From Tetrahymena elliotti 4EA (taxonomy: Eukaryota > Ciliophora > Oligohymenophorea > Hymenostomatida > Tetrahymenidae), in NCBI GenBank assembly GCA_000231825.2, contig JH720312.1, positions 1 to 64,000 of the forward strand: a DNA stretch of 64,000 nucleotides, given 5' to 3'. A program made the position numbers and the translations under genes. Positions 13,100-26,993 of this stretch are shown here, piece by piece. The notes under the pieces are model-generated. The model saw only the letters and a program-made list of their open reading frames with translations. It had not been told where the DNA came from and did not search any database. Numbering within the stretch: the stretch's first letter is position 1; each line of letters opens with the position of its first letter.

Positions 13100-14380
13100 G
13101 ATGTTGAATTGGGTGAATTGTTGGTTTAGTTATCTCTTAACAATAATAATTCTACTTACCTTTTTGGTAATCTATTAACTTAAAGAGAATGAAGATCTAT
13201 CTTTTTTATTATTTATTAATTTTTTTGTCAATTAATTTTTTTTAATTATTTTTTTTCAGTTTAAATGATAAACTAAAGTTTTTGTGCAAAATCTGATTAT
13301 TATTATAAATTTACTCAAATCATTTTTTTTGCTATTAAATCAAATGATTCTATCTTCAACATTCATGAACACTTCTTTTACTTATACACTATATATCATT
13401 AAATATAAGTTGTGTATTCTCAGTTGATGTGGGAAAATTGTATTCAAAGTAAAAGAAATTCGTTTGTTGTGAAGCAAAAATTAAATTTTTCTAACAACTT
13501 CAAACAAAAAAAACAAGCCTTCCTTATTCAAATTTATTTGTCTTACTTTTTAAATAAAAAACGATTCAAATAATTTCTTATTCAACAAAAAATAATAAGT
13601 TTATTCTTTTAGATTTTTTTAATATTCAGTTTAAAAAAAACTCTTAATTAACTTGAAAAATTCAAATTTTGCAACTAGATTCAGTTTATTTAAAAAAAAG
13701 AAAAAAATTCATCATAGAATATTTTGGGTTTATCAACACAGCTTTAATATTTTTTGATATTTACAAGTTATATAAAAATACTACACCAACCAACTGAATA
13801 ATTTCTAAATATGTGTTTTAAATTCAAATAACAATCAGTTGAACTGCTATAAAATTATCCTAGATTAATATCTTTCTTATTCTCAATAATCATCTAAAGA
13901 TCTTTGTTTAAAAATATCTCTTCTATCTGAATAAAATTACTTTGGAAATTTAAATTATAGATAATCTTAGTATTAACTTGTTAAAAAAATACTTTTTTAG
14001 CAAACCACATTTCTCTTTTTAAAGTTATTTGTATTGTAATATATACAAGTATATCTTTTAAAATAACCAGTCTATAAATTATCAAATTACATTTATTATT
14101 CAAATTAATTGTATATTTTTTTAGAAATCAAAATTATTTAATTAGATTTTGAATCTATGTTAATTTCATCTACCAAAATATTAAACCAGCAACTACAAGA
14201 AAAATATACTTAAGTTTGTAGATGATTTATTAACCACTCTATGAATGAATTTATAGAAAGAGTTTAATTTAGTAAAAATATTATTTTGCTTGTTTTAATT
14301 CTATAAAAAATGCTAAAAATCATCTAATATTTAGATTATTCGCAATCCTTATTTGAAAGATTTAAAATAAAATATTGATA
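13100..14380. other. Intergenic region upstream of the RING gene
   Basis: Highly AT-rich, non-coding in both strands by inspection. It should include the promoter of the RING-H2 gene. No clear signals could be picked out. Confidence 0.5.
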
Positions 14381-15010
14381 TAAATTTAGCAATTTGATAA
14401 AAATAGAAAAAATAAAGATAAATTATTCATACATTTTAGTATTCAAATTAATAATTTTTCATCAATTATTTAAAATAATAAAAAGCTATTAAATAAGCAT
14501 TTTGATACAAATAGAAAAAATAAATACTTTTTTAAGCTAAATGATTGATTGAATCATAAATTTTAGTCAATTATTTGCCATAATCAATAGTTGTTATTTA
14601 AAATAAAAAAATAACAATAAGTTAAGCAATTTAATAAAAATAGGAAAAAGATATACCTTTTTAATCTAAATTATTCATTTGATAACACATTTTAGTAGAG
14701 TTTTTTACCATAATCAATTAACATTATTTAAAATAATAAAGAATAAAAATTAAGCAATTTGAAAAAAGAAAAAAACAAATACTAAATAATAAATTGAGTT
14801 TAAAAATTTTAACCTTGAAATCAAAAATTTTTACCTTGAAATCAAACATTTTTACCTAAATCAATGATTGTTATTTAAAATAATAGTTAGCTTTAAATGA
14901 AGCAGTTTGATAAAAATAGAGAAAACAAAGCAAATATTTGTTTAAACTAAATTATTCATTGAATTATAACTTTTAGTATTGAAATAAACTTTTGTTAACC
15001 AGAATCAATC
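14381..15010. repeat. Degenerate tandem repeat, about five copies of a 110-150 base unit
   Basis: A conserved core resembling AGCAATTTGATAAAAATAGA begins near 14388, 14496, 14625, 14753 and 14901, giving spacings of 108, 129, 128 and 148. Each core is followed by variants of CTAAATTATTCATTGAATCA and then of ATAATCAATAGTTGTTATTT. The copies are diverged and contain indels. A smaller internal duplication (TTTTTACCTTGAAATCAAA) lies near 14800-14860. Non-coding. Confidence 0.7.
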
Positions 15011-15054
15011 ATTGATTGACTTTTAATATATAATTATCTTTTTTTATGAATCTT

Positions 15055-16524
15055 TCATTTAAAGTAAACTTATTTACCTTAATTTTGCATAATTTAGATG
15101 TTAAATGGATTATTATTGTAAAAGTTATTACTTTCTTCTAAATTGCGATAAGATGATAGAGGGTTAATTTAATTTCCACTATTCGATTCATCCGACTATT
15201 AATTATTAAGAGTTTATATAAAATGAGCAGAATCGTTTTCCTATTGGGTTTAAAACTATTAACTTTTATTACTTATTCCCTTGTGATGGTTTATTCTTGA
15301 TTTGCTTAGCTTTTTATTAAGATTTTTTACTACATCTTAGAAGCACCTCTTTGAAGTTTTAGTGAAATTCATTTATTTAGAATAATTAAATAGTGAAGAA
15401 TCCACAGTAGATTCATCTTAACAAAACATATTGGCATTATTGGAGCTATTTCCTCTTTGAGTTAGACTCATATAGTTTTATTTATTTGCTGAACTAATTA
15501 AAGCACTTGATTTCAAGCTATTATTAAAATTGGTTGAAGATAAGTTCAATTGTGGAATATTAGGTCTGATTCTGTTTGATTTTAAATTCTACACACTTTA
15601 TTCTGATTTTTGCAATTAAGTTAAGTCATCCTAATGTGTTTTTATTAGCTAAACATAGCTAGGCTACTAAACAAACGTACATTCAAATTTATCATTAAAT
15701 TTACGCTTATCTTCTTCTTTTTCAATATGACTCAAGAAAAAATTTTTTACTTATTTTTTTGATAATGAATTAGTCTGCTTGATGTAATGGTCTTACATTT
15801 ATTGACTCATTAGACTTTTTTCTTAGGCATATTCGAGGAATTCTTTAGGACAGTTGTTTGAGAAAGGATCAATCTAGCAGTTTGTGTCAACTTAGTTTTT
15901 TATTGATTATTTATAGCTCTACGTAGTTACATGCTTTTCTGTTATAAATTTACTATTTTAAGGGGGTGATATGCTATTTCTCTATGTTTAAGATTATTTT
16001 TTAACTTAATTTTCAAATAATTTAAATTTCATCCCATGATTTCTCTCTAATTAATTAATCAATATAAGATATTCACCACCAGTTTAAAAATGTTCTGTAG
16101 TTGATTATGGTACTTTTTTATTAAAATTAAAGATTTCTTTTGCTTCTTTTTTTAAGCTATAATCCTCTTTATTTATGTTACTATTCTAATATCTATTACT
16201 TTACTATGAATTAAAAAAGTTAGTGTTTTAAAGTTGCTGCTTATCTAGCATATTAAGATGCTTAGTTAAATTCTCTTAAGAGAATGATTTTATTTTATTA
16301 TTATTCTAATTTGAATATTTTGATGTGTAGTAGAGCTATTAAGAACCTGAAAGCAATTCTAATTAACTACTTCTTGGTTTTAAAATATTTGATTAAAATG
16401 TAGCATAGCCAGTTGAATTTTGATTTTATTAATTGTTTGAACCAAATTTGGTATTTGATTTCTATTTTTGTTCTTAAATATCTTTATCACTAGAGTCTAT
16501 TACCATAATAGGTGGAGATGTCAT
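15055..16524 (-). CDS. Unrecognised Gln/Asn/Ser-rich protein
   Basis: One continuous frame of 490 codons from ATG to TGA, no intron needed. The family was not recognised. The protein starts MTSPPIMVIDSSD and is rich in Gln, Asn and Ser throughout, so most of it is probably disordered. A short more ordered stretch around residues 150-200 (HFQTGGEYLILINQLERNHG) and another with a SHIEKEEDKRKFNDKFEC motif near residue 270 are the best candidates for folded parts. There are no membrane segments or zinc-binding clusters. It sits downstream of the repeat array and in the same direction as the RING gene. The coding call rests on frame length and on base composition that is less AT-rich than the flanks. 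Confidence 0.7.
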
Positions 16525-16812
16525 GAATATCCCTTACTAATCCCCATTTTAATTTATACCTTACTTAGTAGGAGAAACTGAAGAAACTCTATAAAAATTT
16601 TAGTTTTAAAAAAATTAAGATTATTTTTATAGAAAATACTAACTAACAAAAAATAAAGAAGAGGGAATTAATAAAAAAATTTTCAATAATTCTTTAATTC
16701 ATATTGTTGATTGATTATTTATTTTTTCTTTTTAAAAAAATAACATCTATTTCTTTGATTTAAAAACAAGGAAAGTTCTCAGAAATATCATTAGTTCAAC
16801 AATGACATTATT
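16525..16812. other. Intergenic spacer
   Basis: Short AT-rich stretch between two minus-strand genes, presumed promoter of the 15055-16524 gene and 3' end of the WD40 gene. Nothing else seen. Confidence 0.5.
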
Positions 16813-19800
16813 TCAAATATTCAATAATGAATAAAAAAAATAAAACTTAAAGAATTTATGAAATTCAAACAGAATAACAAACATAGAGAAAAAGAAAGAA
16901 AGATAAAAGATTGAGATTTATTTTATTTTTTAAATAATCATCTCAATTAAAAAAAATGTATACTTTTAAATGGGCTACTAGTTGGCTGAGTTTTATCTTG
17001 TTTTTTAGTTGGTAAACTAAGAGCTTGGAGAGTTTATTATGCTAACTCTTCTTGAAGGCTAAGAGTTAGATACTTGGATTTAAGGGAAATTTAATTACTA
17101 TGCTTCTTTTTCATGCTTTTATTACAGAGCCTAATCAAGTTTTTTCTCAAGGACAAAAATTTAAGGATCTTTGTCTAAATAATAAGCTTCATTAAATTTT
17201 TCAATAACTTTTTTTCTATAATCTGGATGGAAAAAGGCTGAAATAAATTTTTGTTCTTTATTCTTTTCTTCTTAACTTAGATACTACTAGTACTCATCTG
17301 TTCTTCTTAATTTAGTTTTTATAAAAGAGTTACCTTGGTTTTTAGAGTTTTCTATTCTCTTTATTTCTTATAGTTATTGTAAAGAAGGACCTACTAATTC
17401 TTTTTAGTACAAATGTTTAACTTTGTTAAAAAGTAGATCACGAGGTGTATATTCATCTTTCATTAATTTTATTATTTTTCTATGATCTTCTTCTTCTTTT
17501 TCTTCTTCATCATTGTTTAAATCAAAATTACTTTTTTAGGGAGCAAGGTGAGAAGATGCTGATCTTTGCTTCTACTGATTCTCTTCATTCTCTTTTTTGC
17601 TATTATTATTCTTTTAAGGACTGAATTTTTTATCTCTGCTTGTTTGGATTTCTAAATTTTATTTTTGAATTTCTATATCTCTTTCCTCAATAAAATTAAT
17701 TAAATTCTTAATATTAAATTTTTAAAACAAAGTGAAATCCATTTTATCTTTAAACTTTTCTTTGGCAGCCTCTATTGACTGGATTGCAAACAACATTTTG
17801 TTTCTATAAATGAGATCAAAATCAACTTTGAATTCCCATTTAATTGGAAGAGGATGTAAGATATTAAATGCTGCAATTAGTGTAATTTTTCCAAAAAATC
17901 CCCAAATTTTAATGTAATTATCAGAACCACAAGTTATTATATTCTCATTTTAATAACTATGAATTTTTACAAACTCTAAACTAGTTAATTATGACTTATG
18001 TCCTTAAATTAGATCTATCATATTCTTACTTTAATTAAAGTAAGGATCAAATGCTCTTTCACTGTCGTCTTGATTGAAAATTAAACCTCTAACCTAGGAA
18101 ATCTTAAGAACAGATTGTTAAAATTTCGAAATAGCACTTGACCTATTCATATTATTAAGGACTATTATATCTTTAATTATATTATTTTTGTTTTGCTTAA
18201 AGCACTAGATTTTATGGTTTGATAAAGCATTTGTGTAATTTTCAAAATTTTATCTGAAAGCATTATAATTCATTTTATTTTTACAATGTGGAACCTAAAT
18301 TTTAGAAAAGAGAAGTTTTTTTAAACCATAAAATGAAATATTGATAAAATTAAATCAAAATATGAGGGGAACTTAAATTTTACTAATTTTATGTTGGATC
18401 TTTTGAAGAGAGAAGAAATATCATATTTTCTAATTTCACCATTATTAACACCTATAATTAATGTACATGATTCTGGTGTAGAATTTTTTACTTTTCCATC
18501 ATCCAATTTGTCAAAATTAATTTTATTTTCTTAATCCATACATAAATCAAAAATAATTTTATTAGCATAAATATTTGATTCTTTCTTAGTTTCTTTATCA
18601 ATACTTTTAGATTTATTTGCTATTCTATTTGCTAATCCTAAATCAAAAAGTTCTTTATCATCTCCCTCTATTTTTACTTCATTCTCATGATATAAATCAG
18701 TAATATCAATTTTCTTTTTTTAAATATCTTCTAAATCTTTATTGATATTAGATTTTTTTAAATCAGCTTACTGCAACAGTTTTTTCACATTTTTCATTTC
18801 TTATTATTGATTTAATTTACTATCTTTTCTTTATAGACTTCTATGATCTTTTATTTATGTAGTTGAGGTTTAGTTCACTTAGGGAGCAACCAGTTCAGTC
18901 ATACTTATCTATGCTAAGTTTATTGGTTTATTGGTATTCCTTTCTTATGGTTTCCCTATAGATTTTATTTACTCTTCTTGAATTTATATTTTTTTCTTTT
19001 CAATCTTCAGTTTTCTCGATTCTTTTTCTTACATTTAAAATGCCTTTTGGATATTTAAATTAATAATTTTTTTTAATTTTTATTCATTTCAGAACATATT
19101 TTGTATGAATTACTCTTTTGACTTCACTGGCTACTAATTTTTTTAAAGCTTCACCTCTAAGAATGAGAGATTTAATGATGTTAATGTTTGCAATAATCTC
19201 AAGATCTAAATTATCATCAACTAATGTAAATTTGACAAAATATATATAACCCTTAGTTGTTGCTATTATCATTATACAGTATCCATTTATGATAGAAATA
19301 GCTGTTGGTTCTTAATCTTATTCAAGTTCAAATGATGCCATAAGCCTTCCAAACTCATAACTCCATATGAGTAAGGTATTATCATGAGATGCTGTAATAA
19401 ATATATTGTGATAAACGCTTATTTCAACTAAGGTTATTTCTTATCCATAGTGACTGTTAAGTACTTCTCTGTACTAATATTGATTTATTTTAAAAAATTT
19501 AATTAATTTATATTGGATTTTGATTTTACCTTTTAGGATTATAATTTTGGATTTATTTTTTATATCAAGATCGAACTATCAGAAGAAGTTGTGATGAGCA
19601 ATTTATTCAAGTGATCCATCTTTAGTCCTGTTATTTCATTTGTATGAGCAGCTATTTCAGAAAGTAGTTCTCCGTTTTTAAGATCGTGTATCCTTAATAT
19701 TCCTTTCTAAGTTGAGACTAATATTTTTTAACAAGAATCTAAAATTTAGAAATTAGTTATATGATCCTCCTTTTTCAAATGAAAAATTTAATTCGAACAA

Positions 19801-22177
19801 GCATGTGATTATAATAAAATGTTACTTAATTTTCTGTCAAACTAGCTATTATTTTTTTAATTTTCCCATTTAAAATATCAAAAAACCTAACATCTCTTGA
19901 AGTACATACTATCAGTTCTTATTTTTTAATATTTAAAAAAGTTCCTAATGGTTAGTATCCTTCAGATAAAACCTACAAACTATTCTATGCTTTTACTTTT
20001 TTCTTAATTTCCATCTTCTGTTAGATATCTATGTCAAATTCAAATGATGTAACACGTGAACTTTAGAAAAACACTCTTTCCATAGTAGCATGAATCTGTT
20101 TAATAGGGTTTCTTAAATCAATGTCTATCATGAAATAAAAATTATAGAATTAATATATCTTACTTTTTCTTTTTCTACTGTTTCATGCATGGAAACATCC
20201 CATAAAAAATGAATTAATTTGAAAGTATTTTTATTTATTCAGGGTAAGTCAATAAGAGTTTAAAGAAATAAAAGTTATTATTTTTTACCTATACTCTAAA
20301 TGCAATTTGTTGTTCTTATATCCCAAATTTTAACATTATACTTATCATCTGAGCTTACAATCATAGGAGTTCCTTCAATTCCTTTAAATGCTGATACAAT
20401 TGACATATGACCTTAGAGCTCACCAACTTTATTAGCATCATTATAAGTAGGATGAAATTCATAAATACAAATTTAGTTATCATAGCCTCCTGTCAGTATA
20501 ACTTAGTAAGTCTAAAAATAAGCCATAATATTTAAATGAGCATGACTAACATTAATCTATTTTTAAATATCAATTAAAAATTTTAAACAAATAAAATGTA
20601 TGAAAAATTATTATTCGTTTTTTAAAATAATCACCTAAAAGAGTAGCTTTTACCCTAAGAAATCCCAAACTGAGACATAGTTGTCACTTGAGCCTATAGC
20701 AACGACTTTGAGGTATTCTATTTCTAAGACTGCTATAATTCCCTTTTGAAATAATTAGGATGAAATTGAACTGGTTACTTCTTCCTTTTCAAGATTCCAA
20801 AAATTGATTGATTTGCTTTGAATAAAATTTAATAAATAAATAACAATCTTAAATTTAAATTAAGTATACTGGTTGTCACTAGTGATCCATTTATCAATGC
20901 ATGATATGTACCAAATTTTTGATTGTTCTTCAAGAATACTTTCTCCAATATTAAAAGATTTTTCAAATTAAAAATTATCATTTGAATCCCAAAAGGCTAA
21001 AAAGTTATCTCTAAAAACACTTCCTATTCTCATTTACTTCTCTGACCAAAAAAAATCAATACATACTTATCCTCTAAGATGTTAGCTTGTTGGTCTAAAT
21101 TTAAAATCCATTTTACAATTACTATCATAAACAATGAAAGTATCACTATATTAATCTGATACTATTACTTTTTTAAGCTCATAAGCATAAATACTCTTCA
21201 TAATTAAGTTGTTGTTATGATGAACACTGTCGATATGTATTTTGTCCTATTATTTTTATGGTTATTTTATTTACTGAGATAAAATTTAAGAAATTACTTT
21301 ATTTAATCTATATATTGACTCATTAGAATCTCTAAAAATTACAGGAGCATTTATGTCAATTTCTCTTATAGTCCTCTATGTTGTAGAATTACCAAATTTT
21401 TTAGGTATTGGTATAGACTTGGTAGGTATTTTAATACCTTAAGGTAAAATTTATTCATTAAAAGGATGGTGTTCACACAGAAATAGGGTAATATCAGCTA
21501 ACTTTATATAATTTTTTGACTACTTGATGACCTTCTCTTCTATTTAAAATTTACGAGAATCTGTTTTTTCTACTTGAGTAACAGCTTCGAAAAAATCAAT
21601 AATAGCATTCTAATTATTTTTAAAAAATCTTTCAAATTAAGCATATATACTTTTTAATAGGTTGAATTAAAAAAGTTACAATAAGGTATAAAGACTCATA
21701 AGGTGGTGTGTCAACCAATTGAATTATGATGAAAATTAAATCCACTAAATTAACTCCTTTAGTTGATTATCCATTTTCTAAAACAAATTTTTCATAAACT
21801 ATTTCAAAGCTTATCAAATCTCTTTACAAAACCTATCTAATATATTCTATATTATATTTTTTTTAAAGTAAAAATCCATTATGATCAGTTGCTTTCACTA
21901 TGCTTTGAAGCAAGTCGCGAGCTAGCTCATATTTAGATCCGAAAGACATTTAACTCTTTAGTTTATTATTGACATTTTAGAATAACTTAGTATTTTAAAC
22001 TTGGTTTTAATCCATTTCTTATATTTTAAATTGCTAATATCCCTCATTTATTTAATTTTAATGATGTGAATCTATTTAATTTTCAGCCTACTTAACAACC
22101 AAATTTGTTTTATTATCGATAAGTATTGACTGCTTTCGCTTTTCTTAAATAGGTTTCATTGATTACTGCTCTTACAT
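16813..22177 (-). CDS. Large WD40-repeat protein
   Basis: A multi-exon gene of well over 1500 residues. The ATG at 22177 follows an in-frame TGA; a second in-frame ATG lies at 22159. The N-terminal region (about 230 residues, around SKYELARDLLQSIVKATDHNGF) precedes many WD40 blades, seen as repeating hydrophobic / SxDxxIxxW patterns. Examples are VVAIGSSDNYVSVWDFLG, PMIVSSDDKYNVKIWDIR, a motif ending LLIWSYEFGRLMASFELE, and IITCGSDNYIKIWGFFG. After the propellers comes a charged, probably coiled C-terminal tail rich in Glu and Lys. The domain order recalls the ciliary WDR49/WDR64/CFAP337 type (EF-hand-like N-terminus plus WD40), but that is only a suggestion. Several short introns are required and not all junctions were fixed; one likely intron begins GTCTTT near 21637. 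The stop at 16813 is the first in-frame TGA, and the last 45 codons are so AT-rich that the true end may be reached by another intron. Confidence 0.75.
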
Positions 22178-22968
22178 TTAATTTTGTTATTAATAGGATA
22201 ACTTTATCTTAACTCAATTAACTTTACAATAAAAACCAGTGAATATTTCAGCTTTTGAATGTTTTTTTAGATAAAGATATTAAACTATATATATAATTAT
22301 AACAAAAATCACTATTTTTTTTAGAGTAATTATTTAGCTGATTACATACAACACACCTATTAAATAAGTAATAACAGTTAAAACCAAAAAAAGAAAAAAA
22401 TGTAAATCTTATCAAAATAAGTCATTTTAAATTTGTTTGATTTCCATTTAAATTAAAAGCTAAATTTTCCAATAGTAAATAACAAGTAACAAATAGATAC
22501 TTATATTAAATATTTTAAGCTTATAGTTAATAACCTATAAAAATTTAAACTACATAATAAATATTCTTTTTATCAATTTTATTGTTTAAAAGATCTGTGA
22601 TATAAAGAAAATTTTATCATTTAAACAGTGTTATGATTGAGGATATCTTTACTTTTTTTGAAAAAGATATTAAGAAATATTTTTATTATCAAATTAAAAC
22701 CTATTTACATTTATGTATGAAATAGTGAGTGATCTCAATTTTTCACTAAAACAGCTGGATGGTAAGTTTTTATAACTTTAATTTGTTGTAAAAAACAAAG
22801 TTTTTCATACTAAACAAACATAAAAAGTGATTGATGAAGGAATTGAATATTTAACAAAAAGAGTTTGTATTGATAATAAATAATTTACTTATCAAACATA
22901 TATTAAATAGCTATACTCTTATTAAAATTATTTGATTTATTATTAATAAACACACATACTTTAAATAA
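22178..22968. promoter_or_regulatory. Divergent intergenic promoter region (WD40 / kinesin)
   Basis: About 790 bases between the 5' ends of the WD40 gene (-) and the kinesin-like gene (+), so it must contain both promoters. It is AT-rich, with only a 34-codon frame at 22633. No specific regulatory motif was identified. If both proteins are ciliary, shared regulation would be plausible, but this is inference. Confidence 0.5.
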
Positions 22969-25900
22969 ATGGCTTAGTAAAGAGGTACAGGAGCGAATAA
23001 CAATTATAAAATATTTTCTAGAATTAGACCAATAGAGTATTAATCTAAGATGATAGAATGCGGTGGTGATAATACCGTCAGCATCCGCGATCCGTCATCT
23101 AAGCAAAAGGAGAAATAAGCATTCCAATTTAATGGTGTCTTTGATAGCAATACAAATTAAGAAACAATATGGGCTCATGTATGCGAACCTTGCATTTAAA
23201 AAGTAACTTGAAATTAAGATATTAAAATGGAATAATTAGATTAGTTAGAAAAATACTTTAGAATGGATATAAATTTTTACTTCATTTAAAACATTTAGTA
23301 AAATTTAATTGCTTTAATTCGAATGAAAGTTTCACAATTATGAACAAAAGTAGGAATATTAAAATTTCATTTAAATTCTCCAATAGGTTATAGAGGGTCA
23401 TAATAGTTGCATTTTAAGTTATGGATAGACAGGAAGCGGTAAAAGCTTCACAATATTTGGAGAAGACGAAAGATTTTCCATTAATTAGGGTAATCTTTTT
23501 ATGGACGGTAGAAAAGATAGAAGAGGTTTAGTGCCTAGGACAGTAGAGCATCTCTTTAGAAAGGCCTAAGAATTGGAAGATATTCGTGAGTTTGTAATTA
23601 CATGCTCAATGACAGAAATATATTTAGATCAAGTAAGAGATTTAGGAAAAGCATACTTCTCAAACTAGCAAGGTAAATTCATTTTAATCTGATAGATTTA
23701 TTTAGCCATTTGTAATATTTGAATGATTAAACAAACACTCTTTAAACAACGAATATTTAATAGATAAAATAGATTATTGGATCTTGCAAATTTTCAAATG
23801 AATTTTTGTCAAGTAATTCAAGCAAAAAAAATAGAATCAAATATTACTAAATTCTTTAAATTTCATCATATGTTAATAATATATTTTATTATTAAAAGAA
23901 TCTAATAGAGGTAAGACAGTATTAAGTGCAAGTAAAATATAATTTAAATATTAATTAATTGAATTCATTTTATTATTAAATTTATTAAGCTGCTTTAACC
24001 TCCAATTTTGAAAACGAAAATCTAACTATTTATGAAAATACAAATGGTCAAATAGTTATAAAAGATTTGACACTTGTTCATATTAAGCAAATGACTGAAC
24101 TTTATGAGATGATTTCATCTGCTGTAATTATAATAAAAATCTTATTTATTAGAAACTTATTTCTTAAATTCAATATAAAAGTATTAACTAAGAGAAAAAT
24201 TTGATACTAAAAGCAATCAAATTTGGGCAAGAGCTCACACAGTAAAATATTAGATTTATTTTTAAATCAAAATGAAAATTAACTTATTATAAATTTGTAA
24301 TTAGATATTTACTATCAATGTTGTGCAAAAAGATAGAGAAAATGAAAACATTCCATTTATGAATTCTACTATTTAGTTTGTTGATTTGGCTGGGAGTGAA
24401 CGTATTGCTAAAAGTTTAACAGAGGGACATAAATTTTAGGAAGCTATCCTTATTAATACTTCTTTAACAGCTTTAGGGAAAGTAATTGAAAAATCTTCTA
24501 TCTTGATATTTAATTTTTTTTTTTTGATGATTACTTGATAGTGCTTGCAGAATATTGCTAGATCAAATAAATCTATTCCTTATAGAGAGTCAAGAATGAC
24601 AAGAGTTCTATAAAATTGTATGGGTATTAGCTGTTATGTTACATTGATTGTGAACTTAAATCCGAGTGAATCCAATTATGAAGAATCTCTGTCCTCACTT
24701 TAATTTGCAGAGAGAACCAAGATTACTTAAAGTAAGTAAAGTGTGACAGTGAATTCAGGAGGTATGACTCCTGGCGGTACAAATAGTGGAACAAATCAAG
24801 AAGAGTTTATGATGCAAAATATAGGAAACTTTGCAGGGAATGATAAGTTAATAAAATCTTTGAAAGATCAGATAAAAGATCTAGAAACTAAAATAGATTT
24901 TATATAGAGAGTAAAAAAATATTTGAAACTATTTATCTAAGTTTGTAAAATATTTTATTACTTAAATTTAGGAAAACAAATCTAAAATGACAGAAATTTA
25001 GAATATTTTAGGATTAGAAGTTGATTTAGATAAAATATTATCTCGTTCATCATAAAAAGACTTATAACAATTCAAGCTATAAAGAGAGGCTGTAGCTAAA
25101 TTAGAAAATATTTAAAAGCAAAACAAAGATTTAGAAGAAGAAATTTAATAGCTTCATAAGCACATTGAGAATATATAAAGAGAAGAAGCTCTTAAACAAG
25201 AAAGACAATCTTGTTAAATCATAGAACTTAGAAGCTAAGTAACCAAACTAAAAGAATAATTAAGTAAAGATAAAATGAATAATGATGAAGAAGTAAGGAA
25301 AATACAGTAAGAAAGGGAATTAGAAATCAAATAAATGATTGAGAAATCAAATCAGCTGCTCGAAGAGAAAGCTTCAATGATTTTAAATCTGCCAAACAAC
25401 GTTTAAAATAAAACAAATGAAAATTAAAAAGTTACTGAAATAAAAAGAAACACAAGAACAGAAGTTGAAAAAGAATTTAAAATATAAATAGATAACCTGA
25501 GAAATGAATACACTAGATTATATGATAACATGAAGACACAGTATGAATTTCATTTAAAATAAAAAAATGAAGAGATTGAAAAATATATTGATTAAATGAA
25601 AAAATATAAACAAAAGAAAAAGTAAACATTCATTCATTTCTTCCTTTATGGATCTATTTTATTAAAATTTAATTATTTCTTTTAACCTTTTGTTTGATCA
25701 TTAAGCTTAATAATATTTTAATTGAGATTCAAATTCCTTTATTTCATAATAAACTTGTTTTCATAATTATTAAGGTCAGAGTCAGAAATATTAAAAAAAG
25801 AAATAATTGAGCTGTATGATATTTGGTTTTAGTAAAATAAAATTATACAAAAAATTGAAGTAAATAAATGTTTTAATTGTTTTCAAAAATTTATTAATTT

Positions 25901-26993
25901 TTTAAAATACTCAGATTGGACATTACAGTGGTGGGAAAAAATCATTCAATATACCATCAAGAGATAAACCAAATTAACCAAATAGAACATCATTTTAATT
26001 GTATTTTAATTAGATTTCTAATAAATAAATAAAATTAAAATTTTTTTCAATTAAAGATTGTTTAAGTTGTTAGATCAAAGACTCTTAAAATCTTCTGATA
26101 AACTTAATAAAAGTCTTTTGAATAATAACAACAGTCTTTTGCATACAAATGGAAGTAATGTGAATGTTACATTTGGTGGCTTAGGAGGTATGAAGACAGA
26201 AAATTTTGATGCAACTGACTTAAATAGTAAGAAATTAGCAATGTCTTAATATGGCATAACAAGTATAGCAGATCAAAAAAAGTAATCTGCATCTTTAGCA
26301 TCAAAGACCTTTTAGTCAACCCTTTTAGCATCATAAGCATTTAAATCTAGCTTTAATCCTAATTTTAATAGCAGTATAATGAACTAAGATAAAAATAATG
26401 TAAATAAAGACTAACAACAAGATGGTTTAGCAGCCAATAAATCTGCAAAAGAATTAAAAATTATCACAGATGTAAATGTAGATCTTTCTGTAAATCTTGC
26501 TAAAATAAAAACTAAGGAAGAATTTCCTCAGCTTAAAATATATGCAGAAAGACTTAAAGACTCTTTACAGTAAAATCATTTATTATTATTAGAATAAATT
26601 AAACTTGAATTAATTAAAATTAGTGCTGCTTTGGTAAGAGAAAAAGATCTCAAAGAAAGAGTTTAAGAATTTGAAAAGATTAATAATAATATAGATATAA
26701 AAGCCATAATTAATGAAAGAGATGAGTTTAAGCAGTTATACATGCAAGAAATGAGAAAAAATAATTCTATGTCCAGAGGCTCATCAAGTTTCATGGAATA
26801 AACACAAAGAAAATTCTTTGTCACAGGAGTACCTAATTAAACAGCAAATGCAACTCATTCAAATGGTTTTTACAAATAAGCAAATATAGACTAATATAAT
26901 TCCACTAACAATCTAAGCAGACCTTAAACAAATTAAGCTTTAACCAGATACCATAAATCATAGGACAGATAGCTTTTACCCTTATTCAAGTGA
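22969..26993 (+). CDS. Kinesin-like motor protein with noncanonical switch I
   Basis: A microtubule motor of about 1009 residues. Proposed exons: 22969-23202, 23387-23672, 23899-23910, 23990-24123, 24182-24241, 24305-24481, 24542-24910, 24972-25621, 25775-25859, 25915-26000 and 26057-26993; they sum to a multiple of three. The motor domain is N-terminal: P-loop GQTGSGKS (residues 91-98), switch II VDLAGSER (268-275), then NTSLTALGK and PYRESRMTRVLQ. The switch I signature, usually N-x-x-S-S-R-S-H, reads NQIWARAH (234-241), so both family serines before Arg and the one after it are replaced. Residues from about 425 to 670 form a long coiled coil rich in Glu, Lys and Gln. The tail is Asn/Ser-rich with another helical stretch. 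The 12-base exon is unusual. The kinesin subfamily was not settled. The lead candidates for role are ciliary or mitotic transport. Confidence 0.87.
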
